Source: DASYHQ01 sp038223165
GTDB taxonomy: Bacteria; Planctomycetota; Phycisphaerae; Tepidisphaerales; Tepidisphaeraceae
Direction of reading: 5' to 3'
Assembly: GCA_038223165.1 (NCBI GenBank)
Contig: JBBRHE010000120.1
Span: forward strand, 1-11,392
Length of the DNA stretch: 11,392 nt
Shown here: piece by piece, positions 1-5,379 of the stretch
How positions within the stretch are numbered: position 1 is the stretch's first letter
Layout: the number at the start of each line of letters is the position of its first letter
The notes under the pieces: generated by a model
The model's input: only the letters and a program-made list of their open reading frames with translations
Told to the model about the DNA's origin: nothing
The model's database searches: none
Translations under genes and position numbers: made by a program

Positions 1-2
1 AG

Positions 3-89
3 TTGCCCGAGGGCAAAGCGAACATCGTGTACGTGAAATCGATCCGTGCGGGTGTCCAACCGATCGTGAGGTCGTTTGCGTTGAATTGA
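3..89 (+). CDS. C-terminal tail of an unidentified protein (5' end outside window)
   Basis: An open frame enters from the left edge and gives 28 residues ending FALN before TGA at 87-89. The tail is Val-rich (IVYV, QPIV) and reads like a C-terminal beta strand. It lies 65 bases upstream of the YcfL-family lipoprotein on the same strand, so it may be the first gene of a lipoprotein operon. In some bacteria a COG3014-type envelope protein precedes lpoB and ycfL, so that is one candidate, but too little is visible to decide. Another frame is also open from the edge (to about 109) but reads less like protein. Confidence 0.4.
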   Translation: MPEGKANIVYVKSIRAGVQPIVRSFALN

Positions 90-154
90 ACGGAACGAGT
101 GTGATGTAGTTTGCATGATCAGCTTAGCTGAGCACGCCTTATATTGGAGGAGTT

Positions 155-580
155 ATGAACGTGAAATCGATCGCCGTCCTGTCCGTCCTTTCGTTGTCCC
201 TCGTCGGTATTGGCTGCAAGGCGGTTAACACAACCGAGCGGGCCAACCCGACATACGACGTCGACAACGTCAAGATGAAGAACGTCGTCCGCGACGGTTA
301 TGCCCGCGACTACGCCAAGGTGCTCGAGATCCGCCAGGCGACCGCGCCTGGGGATTTCCTGAAGATTCAGGTGGAAGTGCAGAACAACAATCTGCGCCCG
401 GGCAACATCGACTACAAGTTCGAGTGGCTCGACGAGCAGGGCATGATCATCAACACGCCCACCTCGACGTGGAAGACGATGCAGATCCTAAAGGGCGAAA
501 CCAAGAGCCTCGACGCCGTCGCCCCGACCCCGATGGCCAAGGATTTCCGGTTGAAGCTCGAACGCAGTCGGCGGGGATGA
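155..580 (+). CDS. YcfL family (DUF1425) lipoprotein
   Basis: This 141-residue protein resembles the YcfL/DUF1425 lipoproteins, whose gene is a neighbour of lpoB in E. coli. It has a type II signal peptide: Lys4, a hydrophobic core at 6-19, and Cys21 after G-I-G as the likely lipidated residue. The -3 residue is Gly, which is atypical for a lipobox. The mature part is a small beta-sandwich-like domain with the family's hallmark run around residues 87-99 (YKFEWLDEQGMII), followed by Trp106 and a C-terminal Arg/Lys-rich strand. The start is set by a strong Shine-Dalgarno GGAGGAG at 146-152. It is followed at once by an LpoB homologue, as in the enterobacterial order. The molecular role of YcfL is not established; a part in outer-envelope or peptidoglycan-synthase regulation is inferred from context only. 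Confidence 0.85.
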   Translation: MNVKSIAVLSVLSLSLVGIGCKAVNTTERANPTYDVDNVKMKNVVRDGYARDYAKVLEIRQATAPGDFLKIQVEVQNNNLRPGNIDYKFEWLDEQGMIINTPTSTWKTMQILKGETKSLDAVAPTPMAKDFRLKLERSRRG

Positions 581-584
581 CGGA

Positions 585-670
585 GGATGTTAATGGTTAG
601 TTGTTAATGGTTAATGGGCGGTGCGTCTTTGCATTTTCAATTAACAACTAACCATTAACGATTAACATCC
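585..670 (+). repeat. Hairpin built of heptamer GTTAATG repeats
   Basis: Left arm 589-608 and right arm 640-659 are perfect 20-base inverted repeats. Outer GGAT (585-588) and ATCC (667-670) extend the stem, with a 7-base bulge (660-666) on the right. Each arm is also a tandem of 7-mers. The left reads GTTAATG, GTTAGTT, GTTAATG, GTTAATG (589-616). The right, on the minus strand, reads GTTAATC, GTTAATG, GTTAGTT, GTTAATT (666 down to 639). The loop is about 31 bases and there is no T run. It is AT-rich, unlike its surroundings, and lies between ycfL and lpoB. It could attenuate or stabilise the transcript, or be a mobile intergenic repeat. Confidence 0.85.
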
Positions 671-729
671 GCTTGCGTGCGTGAGGCCAAGTGTTCTAAT
701 AGCGACAAACAATCTGATTCGGAGAAACA

Positions 730-1329
730 ATGAGCATTCTGTCTTCCAAGTTCGTCCCCGCAGCCCTCATCCTCGCCACGATGGGCGTCGTGGGGTGTGG
801 TAACACGTCGGCCAAGCGCATCGAGACGGGTGGCACGGGTTCGATCCGCACGGTCGACCGCATCGACGACCAGGACTGGGCCGAGGCCGCCGAGCGGATG
901 GTCGCGTCGATCATCGATCAGGGCATCGTCACCGGCAACACCGATGGTTCGAAGCGCCGTTTGGCGGTCAGCCGAATCATCAACAACTCCGGTGAGAACG
1001 TCGACATCGACCTGCTCGTCAAACGCATTACCGTCGCACTCAACAAGAGCGGCAAGGTCGTCACGTCGACCATTAAGGGCGCCGCCGGTATCGACGACCT
1101 GGCCAAGAGTGAGCGCGAGCTCGACCAGTTTGAGGCCGGCGAGGTGAAGCGCCAAAAACTCGACTACACGCTGTCCGGCAAATTGATCAGCAACCGCACC
1201 AAGGCCGGCAACGTCCGCCAGTCGACGTTTTATTTCCAATTATCCTTAACGGATAAGAACGGTGATGCGATCTGGGAAGACCAGGCCGAAATCACCAAAC
1301 AGGGCAGCAAGAACGCGGTTGGGCTGTAA
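730..1329 (+). CDS. lpoB: LpoB family penicillin-binding protein activator lipoprotein
   Basis: This 199-residue lipoprotein belongs to the LpoB family. In E. coli, LpoB is an outer-membrane lipoprotein that reaches through the periplasm and activates the peptidoglycan synthase PBP1b. A signal peptide (Lys7, hydrophobic 8-21) ends in the lipobox V20-V21-G22-C23. The mature protein has the family pattern: a helix near 46-68 (DDQDWAEAAERMVASI), the strands RRLAVSRIIN with conserved N-N-S (about 81-93), the IDLLVKRITVAL helix, and a final beta region with YTLSGKL and FYFQLSLTDKNG leading to the tryptophan of IWEDQ. Length is close to the 213 residues of E. coli LpoB. GGAG at 721-724 is the ribosome site, 5 bases from ATG. 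Planctomycetes are reported to be poor in bifunctional PBPs, so the partner here may differ. Confidence 0.85.
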   Translation: MSILSSKFVPAALILATMGVVGCGNTSAKRIETGGTGSIRTVDRIDDQDWAEAAERMVASIIDQGIVTGNTDGSKRRLAVSRIINNSGENVDIDLLVKRITVALNKSGKVVTSTIKGAAGIDDLAKSERELDQFEAGEVKRQKLDYTLSGKLISNRTKAGNVRQSTFYFQLSLTDKNGDAIWEDQAEITKQGSKNAVGL

Positions 1330-1351
1330 CGCCGATCAGGACCACTCATAC

Positions 1352-1396
1352 GACGCATCGCGGGTTCACTTTTGTGAGCCCGCGATGCGTCTTTCG
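1352..1396 (+). terminator. Probable rho-independent terminator after lpoB
   Basis: The 18-base arms 1352-1369 and 1374-1391 pair fully, with one G-U, across a TTTT loop. A short T run (1392-1394) follows. It starts 22 bases after the lpoB stop. The stem is strong and the U tract short, so termination may be partial. Confidence 0.65.
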
Positions 1397-1508
1397 TAGG
1401 ACAGGTATTCTTGCCTGTCTCTCTGCTTGTCCCTCGTCTCCGTTTGATTTGTGGATTTGCCGGGGGGGCGAGCCGGGAGGAGAGATAGGCAAGAATGCCT
1501 GTCCTACG
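1395..1508. repeat. REPIN-like double palindrome (GACAGGCAAGAATGCCTGTC type)
   Basis: Two 28-base arms, 1395-1422 and 1481-1508, are inverted repeats with two differences, both compatible with G-U pairing. The arms are about 58 bases apart. Each arm holds a shorter palindrome of its own: ACAGGTATTCTTGCCTGT at 1401-1418, and AGGCAAGAATGCCT within 1487-1500. A pair of short palindromes in opposite orientation is the layout of REP doublets (REPINs), which are mobilised in trans by RAYT (Y1/REP) transposases. The element lies between convergent genes. It creates a spurious plus-strand ORF with a TGILAC run and should not be annotated as coding. Confidence 0.75.
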
Positions 1509-1526
1509 AACCACCGATCCGGCATC

Positions 1527-1772
1527 CTACATCTGCTTCCCCTCAACCAGCTTGTAAAACCCGCGTCCTTCGTTCGTCAGGAATCCCTTGACGACGAGTT
1601 CTTCCCAGACCTCTTTCCCGAACCCGCTGGGCGCCTGAATCTCGACGATCTTGGCACCACCGCCGGTCAGCGGGCTGTGACCGAGTTTTGATTCGTCGTC
1701 CAGCCGGGTCAGCTTCAATCGCTTCTTGAACGCCTTGAGGGCTTTTTTTAGTTCTTCATCGGTGGATGGCAT
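1527..1772 (-). CDS. Conserved small basic protein, function unknown
   Basis: This 81-residue protein has a Lys-rich N-terminal helix (residues 6-20, with KKALKAFKKRLK), a linker with GHSPLTGGGAK (31-41), a strand KIVEIQAPSGF, and a helix EVWEELVVKGFLTNEGRGFYKL that resembles the recognition helix and wing of a winged-helix fold. I recall similar short proteins in planctomycete genomes but know of no assigned function. DNA or RNA binding is inferred only from charge and the wing-like end. The start ATG is preceded on the minus strand by AAGGA with about 7 bases of spacing, which supports it. It converges on lpoB and is divergent from the higBA locus, so it is probably a single-gene unit. Confidence 0.75.
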   Translation of the reverse strand: MPSTDEELKKALKAFKKRLKLTRLDDESKLGHSPLTGGGAKIVEIQAPSGFGKEVWEELVVKGFLTNEGRGFYKLVEGKQM

Positions 1773-1830
1773 GGGCTGTCCTTGTACTGGCCGTGGAATA
1801 CGCTGACGGCATTATGGACCGAAATGGGTG

Positions 1831-1885
1831 GACTATGCCACTTCCGCAGACGGGACTGGCATAGTCGAGCTCATTTTGAGACTAT
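1831..1885. promoter_or_regulatory. Candidate operator: three GACTAT/ATAGTC half-sites upstream of higB
   Basis: A perfect 10-base inverted repeat, GACTATGCCA (1831-1840) and TGGCATAGTC (1857-1866), is followed by a third half-site GACTAT at 1880-1885. The second and third copies form another dyad (1861-1885). HigA antitoxins usually repress their own operon by binding such dyads. HigA binding here is inferred from position. No convincing -35/-10 pair was found. Confidence 0.5.
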
Positions 1886-1919
1886 TTCCTTGACTTAGGA
1901 GGCCAATGATCTCAAAATG
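1872..1919 (+). promoter_or_regulatory. Stem-loop around the higB ribosome binding site
   Basis: CATTTTGAGA (1872-1881) and TCTCAAAATG (1910-1919) are perfect 10-base inverted repeats. The ATG of the longest higB frame (1917) lies in the right arm, and the Shine-Dalgarno AGGAGG (1897-1902) lies in the 28-base loop. In RNA this would hide the ATG and expose the ribosome site, so it could restrain toxin translation. The effect is inferred. Confidence 0.45.
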
Positions 1920-2243
1920 CGAACAACGGTTGATCCCGTGAGGATCACAAGCGGTCATCGATTGGACGGGTTTGCGGTGACGCACGTCGACGTGGCTCCT
2001 GCATTGGCCGCGTGGGCGCAGATCGTGCGTGGGTCGACGTGGCGAACAATCGTTGACGTGCGCAAGACCTACCGTCATGCCGATCCCGTCAAGGTTGGCG
2101 ACAAGGTCGTCACGATCTTTAATGTAAAGGGGAACCACTACCGCCTCGTTGTCGCGATCGATTATCCGTTGCAGGTCGTCAATGTGCTGAAGTTCATGAC
2201 GCACGCGGAATACAGCAAGAATCGCTGGAAGGATTCGCTATGA
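1917..2243 (+). CDS. higB: HigB family toxin (type II toxin-antitoxin, RelE-like fold)
   Basis: HigB toxins are RelE-fold mRNA interferases that cut mRNA, usually on the ribosome. The family pattern is clear: a helix with AAWAQIVRGSTW (31-42), the DVRKTY segment (47-52), the core strand KGNHYRLVVAIDY (71-83) and the terminal THAEYSK (95-101). Length is 108 residues against a typical 95-105. Two starts are possible. ATG 1917 has AGGAGG 14 bases upstream, which is far. GTG 1938 would give a protein beginning MRITSGHRL, which matches the usual HigB N-terminus (MRIISRK-like) better. An 11-codon leader from ATG 1906 ends in TGA that overlaps this GTG. The gene overlaps higA by ATGA, so the two are co-translated. 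Toxin-first order is typical of higBA. Confidence 0.85.
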   Translation: MRTTVDPVRITSGHRLDGFAVTHVDVAPALAAWAQIVRGSTWRTIVDVRKTYRHADPVKVGDKVVTIFNVKGNHYRLVVAIDYPLQVVNVLKFMTHAEYSKNRWKDSL

Positions 2244-2668
2244 GAAAGACACCTTTGGCTTCGCGCAAGGGGGTTGCGGACGACTACCTTGACTTGGTAA
2301 AGGAGTTTCCGCTGCGCCCTTTGCGGGACGCGCGTGACTTCAAATCGGCTGGGGAGATTCTCGACCGGCTCATCGGTCGCGACGACCTGACCACGGGACA
2401 ACGCGATTACCTAGCCGCGCTACTCCGCTTTGTCGAAGATCACGAGCTTGCTCGCACGTCCACCGCCCGCAAGCAATTGTCGTCCATCGAACTGTTGCGT
2501 CACCTGATGGAAGAGAACGACATGAACACGACCGACTTGGGTTGCATCGTGGGGAGCCGGGGGGTTGCATCGGAAATCCTGAACGGCACGCGACAGTTGA
2601 GCAAGCGAACCATTGCGAGACTGGCCGAGCGATTTAACGTCGATCCGGGATTGTTTCTCACGACCTAG
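2240..2668 (+). CDS. higA: HigA family antitoxin with XRE-type HTH
   Basis: This 142-residue antitoxin is expected to bind and neutralise HigB and to repress the operon. The N-terminal part (about 11-75) is helical and acidic, including the YLDLVKEFPLRPLRD stretch found in this HigA subgroup. The C-terminal part (about 82-139) is an XRE helix-turn-helix: SSIELLRHLMEENDMNTTDLG, then the recognition segment with SEILNGTRQLSKRTI and the family end ARLAERFNVDPGLFL. ATG overlaps the higB stop (ATGA at 2240-2243), and AAGGA (2229-2233) sits 6 bases upstream, so translation is coupled to the toxin. The next gene starts 58 bases after the stop with no terminator seen, so read-through into it is possible. 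Confidence 0.88.
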   Translation: MRKTPLASRKGVADDYLDLVKEFPLRPLRDARDFKSAGEILDRLIGRDDLTTGQRDYLAALLRFVEDHELARTSTARKQLSSIELLRHLMEENDMNTTDLGCIVGSRGVASEILNGTRQLSKRTIARLAERFNVDPGLFLTT

Positions 2669-2725
2669 CAGATGATTAGGCGGCGCCCAACCCGTGCGAA
2701 TGTCTCCTGAAAGCAAGAGGTCGAC

Positions 2726-3133
2726 ATGATCAGCTATGCAATAAAAATTGAAAACGATGAGCGGCAAGCAGGGTACTTTGCGCTCATCTCAGCTGGTGGA
2801 ATTACAATTGTTCCCGATTGCCGGAACGCCCACCGCTGCGAGACCGAAGACCAGGCGGAAGAATGCCTTCAGATGCTTGAAGAGCGATTTGGTCTGAACC
2901 GTGAGGAGGCCAGAATTGAGATGTTCGCTGATGAAAAAGAGTTCGTTCTAAGAATCGATGGCGCTGGTGGAGATGATGCGATTAGTGTGTATGAAGAGAG
3001 TGGCTCCCGATTTCTCCTCGTCAGAAACGGAATAGACGAACTCAGTCACGACTTGCCTAACGAAGTTGCCGACGCATTGACCAACGTGTTGGTGAAAATT
3101 GACCCTTTGCTCAAGAAGGCAAGAACAGAATGA
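2726..3133 (+). CDS. Acidic protein of unknown function, first gene of a two-gene cassette
   Basis: I do not recognise this 135-residue protein. It is strongly acidic, with Glu and Asp far outnumbering Lys and Arg, and has no membrane segment or signal peptide. The N-terminal half looks like a small alpha/beta domain (strands YAIKIEN and GYFALIS, helix TEDQAEECLQMLEERF at 40-55). The C-terminal half has more strands (EFVLRID, RFLLVRNG) and a helix VADALTNVLVKI. AGAGG lies upstream of the ATG. The stop overlaps the next start (ATGA at 3130-3133), so the two products are made together and probably act together. GC is near one half in hand-counted lines, clearly below the flanking genes, which suggests recent acquisition. 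An acidic partner of a nuclease-like protein could be an inhibitor, but that is inference. Confidence 0.7.
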   Translation: MISYAIKIENDERQAGYFALISAGGITIVPDCRNAHRCETEDQAEECLQMLEERFGLNREEARIEMFADEKEFVLRIDGAGGDDAISVYEESGSRFLLVRNGIDELSHDLPNEVADALTNVLVKIDPLLKKARTE

Positions 3134-3774
3134 GCGATTTTCCAAAAATACGTGCGGAGAATGAACTCGGCTTCTGTCGCCGGCTTCAATCGTCCATGTC
3201 AGACTCACTTCATGATGTGGTCGAGGTCAGATCGGTCATAGAGAGACTTCGTGAGCGAAACAGTTTTCGTGAAAGCTGCTTTTGCAAGGGGCTGGTGTTG
3301 CCCATTGTGGACTCAGTCGCGACCGCCTACCTGACGAGTCTGGGCGGCACACGAATGGCCGTATATGGAGCATTGCGATGCGAGGGATTTGGCACACCGA
3401 TGTACACCTGCGGAGAAGGACAGTCGGGCTTTTCGTCGCATAGTTGCAGCAATAGCTACCATAATGGCGACAAAAGCGGTCGCCGTGCGACATCTCGGCG
3501 TTCCCCCGATTTCTGCATTCGCTTCGCGCCACAATTGAGGCTGGTGGGCGAGATGAAGTACGTGGAGAAATTTTCCAACGCCGGCATTCTCCAAGTGGTG
3601 AAAGAATTACGGGACTATCTCTCGATTCGCTCCGAACCCACCAGCGATTGGGGACATGATGTGGGCTTCGGACTGCTATATGCCTATGGTGGTTTAGGCG
3701 ATCGAGTGACTTATGCAATTGAAGATTATTGGGAGTCGGACAGGATCTTTGTGAGCGTCTTTAGCTCGAAGTAG
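3130..3774 (+). CDS. Predicted PD-(D/E)XK nuclease-fold protein
   Basis: This 214-residue protein is not a family I can name. It carries the core signature of PD-(D/E)XK nucleases: P126-D127 at the end of one segment, then a hydrophobic strand LRLVGEMKY with E141 and K143, 13-15 residues after D127. A helix with Gln155 (QVVKELRDYL) follows, at the place of the QxxxY-like helix in RecB-type nucleases, and then a strand GFGLLYAYGG. An N-terminal helix (9-41) precedes the core. There are seven cysteines, including C50 and C52, without a clear zinc motif. The gene overlaps the acidic gene by four bases (ATGA), shares its low GC, and stops 14 bases from convergent sucD. It may be a DNA-cleaving effector of a defence or toxin module; catalysis is inferred from motif spacing alone. 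Confidence 0.65.
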   Translation: MSDFPKIRAENELGFCRRLQSSMSDSLHDVVEVRSVIERLRERNSFRESCFCKGLVLPIVDSVATAYLTSLGGTRMAVYGALRCEGFGTPMYTCGEGQSGFSSHSCSNSYHNGDKSGRRATSRRSPDFCIRFAPQLRLVGEMKYVEKFSNAGILQVVKELRDYLSIRSEPTSDWGHDVGFGLLYAYGGLGDRVTYAIEDYWESDRIFVSVFSSK

Positions 3775-3788
3775 TACCATCGCACGGC

Positions 3789-4694
3789 CTACCCCTTCAC
3801 GCCCAGCGCCGCCGCCATTTGTTCACCGATCGTTGCGGGGCTTTCGGCGACGCTGCAGCCGGCGGCTTTCAATGCGTTGATCTTCGACTCGGCGGTGTCT
3901 TCACCACCGCTGATGATGGCGCCGGCGTGGCCCATTCTTCGGCCCGGGGGGGCGGTGCGGCCGGCGATGAAGGCGACGACGGGCTTCTTGACGTTGGTCT
4001 TGATCCACGTCGCGGCGTTGGTCTCGTCGGCGCCACCGATCTCACCGATCAGGACGATGCCGTCGGTCTCCTTGTCGTTGTTGAAGAGGTCGAGACAGTC
4101 GATGAAGCCCAAGCCGCGCACCGGGTCGCCACCGATGCCGACGCAGGTGGTCTGACCGATGCCGCGCGATGAGGTCTGCCAGACGGCTTCGTAGGTCAGG
4201 GTGCCGGATCGGCTGATGATGCCGATCTTCTTGCCGCTGGGAGCTTTCTCAGCCGGCGTGTGGATGTAGCCGGGCATGATGCCGATCTTGCACTGGCCGG
4301 GCGTGATGACACCGGGACAGTTGGGGCCGACGAGCACGCTCTTGGGATAGTCCTTCAGGAAGGCCTTCACCTTGACCATGTCCAGCACCGGGATGCCCTC
4401 GGTGATGGCAATGATGACCGCGATGCCCGCGTCGGCGGCTTCCATGATCGCGTCGGCAGCGAAGGGGGGCGGAACAAAGATCATCGTGGCATTCGCGCCC
4501 GTCGCGGTGACGGCCTGGCGAACGGTGTCGAACACAGGCAGGCCGTTGGCGTCCTTGGTCCCACCCTTGCCGGGGGTCGTGCCACCCACCATTTTAGTGC
4601 CATACTCCAAGCACTGCTTGGTGTGGAACGCACCCGCGGTGCCGGTGATGCCCTGGGTGATAACCTTCGTGTCCTTGTTGACGAGAATGCTCAT
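3789..4694 (-). CDS. sucD: Succinate-CoA ligase (ADP/GDP-forming) subunit alpha
   Basis: SucD with SucC converts succinyl-CoA, ADP (or GDP) and phosphate to succinate, CoA and ATP (or GTP) in the citric acid cycle. The protein is 301 residues from MSILVNKDTK. The CoA-binding Rossmann start ITGTAG (16-21), VGPNCPGVI (122-130), the SRSGTLTYE loop (161-169), GIGGDP (186-191), GEIGG (217-221) and the phosphohistidine motif GHAGA with His256 are all present, so it should be active. An upstream in-frame ATG would add 31 residues with no counterpart in the family, so I chose the internal ATG at 4694. No clear Shine-Dalgarno precedes it. sucC, normally just upstream, is absent from this window. The gene is transcribed toward the nuclease-like gene, with only 14 bases between the stops. 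Confidence 0.95.
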   Translation of the reverse strand: MSILVNKDTKVITQGITGTAGAFHTKQCLEYGTKMVGGTTPGKGGTKDANGLPVFDTVRQAVTATGANATMIFVPPPFAADAIMEAADAGIAVIIAITEGIPVLDMVKVKAFLKDYPKSVLVGPNCPGVITPGQCKIGIMPGYIHTPAEKAPSGKKIGIISRSGTLTYEAVWQTSSRGIGQTTCVGIGGDPVRGLGFIDCLDLFNNDKETDGIVLIGEIGGADETNAATWIKTNVKKPVVAFIAGRTAPPGRRMGHAGAIISGGEDTAESKINALKAAGCSVAESPATIGEQMAAALGVKG

Positions 4695-4786
4695 AGGAAA
4701 ACGTCCGTAACGTGGCGGCCGAATCGATTCAAGTTGACGAAGGGGTAAGCGTATGGGTGAAACCCGGTTGAGGCAAGTCTGCGCCA

Positions 4787-5305
4787 TTGCCTGCCGATCT
4801 GCGGGCGTGGGTGATAGATGACGTGACGGGCAATCCCGAAAGGGGCGATCACGGCCAGTTCCCGAGAGTCGAATTTCATCGTAATGAACCCGCCGAGCGA
4901 GGTAGTCGTTGGAGACGCCGCACGGCGTGGACGATCGTCGTCCTACTTGTCCTGGCGTTCATCCGCCGAAACGTGGACATGGTCGACCGGCCGGAAGCGC
5001 TTCCCGCGGTTCCGCTCGATCCACTGACGGAGAAGAGTCCGATCGGATACATGAACGACGCGCTCGATCGGGCCGATCCGCGCGTTTACCACGTCGGTGA
5101 GAACGGTGTGGACGATGGGGGTCGCGATGAGGACCCCACGCTGAGCATTGCCCAGAATCGGCGGACGAGCGACCGCGTAGCGCCTCACCGTACGACCGCG
5201 ACAGTTGGCGCCAGTAGACGAGGAGGCCGCGGATCCAATCGAATAATGCTGTCGCACCCGTCCATTTCCCCGACATTCAAGGGGTTCATCAGAACACGTC
5301 GATAG
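4787..5305 (+). CDS. Doubtful ORF with one possible membrane helix
   Basis: This is the only ORF with some coding character in the 670 bases between sucD and the HAF-repeat gene. The 172-codon frame has a plausible membrane helix TAWTIVVLLVLAFI (about 46-59) flanked by RRR and RR. A natural-looking stretch follows (VDRPEALPAVPLDPLTEKSPIGYMNDALDRADPRVYHV, about 66-102) whose codons mostly start with G, as real genes do. The N-terminal 40 residues and everything after about residue 120 look poor. From about 5140 another frame reads better, giving HCPESADERPRSAS and ending at TAG near 5219, so this may be a frameshifted remnant. No good ribosome site was seen. Overlapping minus-strand ORFs are equally unproven. 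Otherwise the stretch probably contains only the sucD promoter region. Confidence 0.3.
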   Translation: MPADLRAWVIDDVTGNPERGDHGQFPRVEFHRNEPAERGSRWRRRTAWTIVVLLVLAFIRRNVDMVDRPEALPAVPLDPLTEKSPIGYMNDALDRADPRVYHVGENGVDDGGRDEDPTLSIAQNRRTSDRVAPHRTTATVGASRRGGRGSNRIMLSHPSISPTFKGFIRTRR

Positions 5306-5379
5306 ATCTGTGGTACGCTCATATCGGCACGCACGGATGCGTTCCGGAACGACAGGACCTGGTTGTGCGGAGTGTGTTC

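Noticed and set aside
655..1239. 194-codon minus-strand ORF opposite lpoB
   Set aside because: It mirrors the codon bias of lpoB, which has a lipobox, ribosome site and family match; the antisense product looks like no protein family.
1374..1691. 105-codon plus-strand ORF
   Set aside because: It is made of the terminator and REPIN-like repeat, then runs antisense to the 81-aa gene; there is no ribosome site.
2685..2691. GCCCAAC after higA resembles one end of an integron attC site (RYYYAAC)
   Set aside because: No matching GTTRRRY partner or folded arm was found within the usual attC length downstream, and no such site flanks the other island genes.
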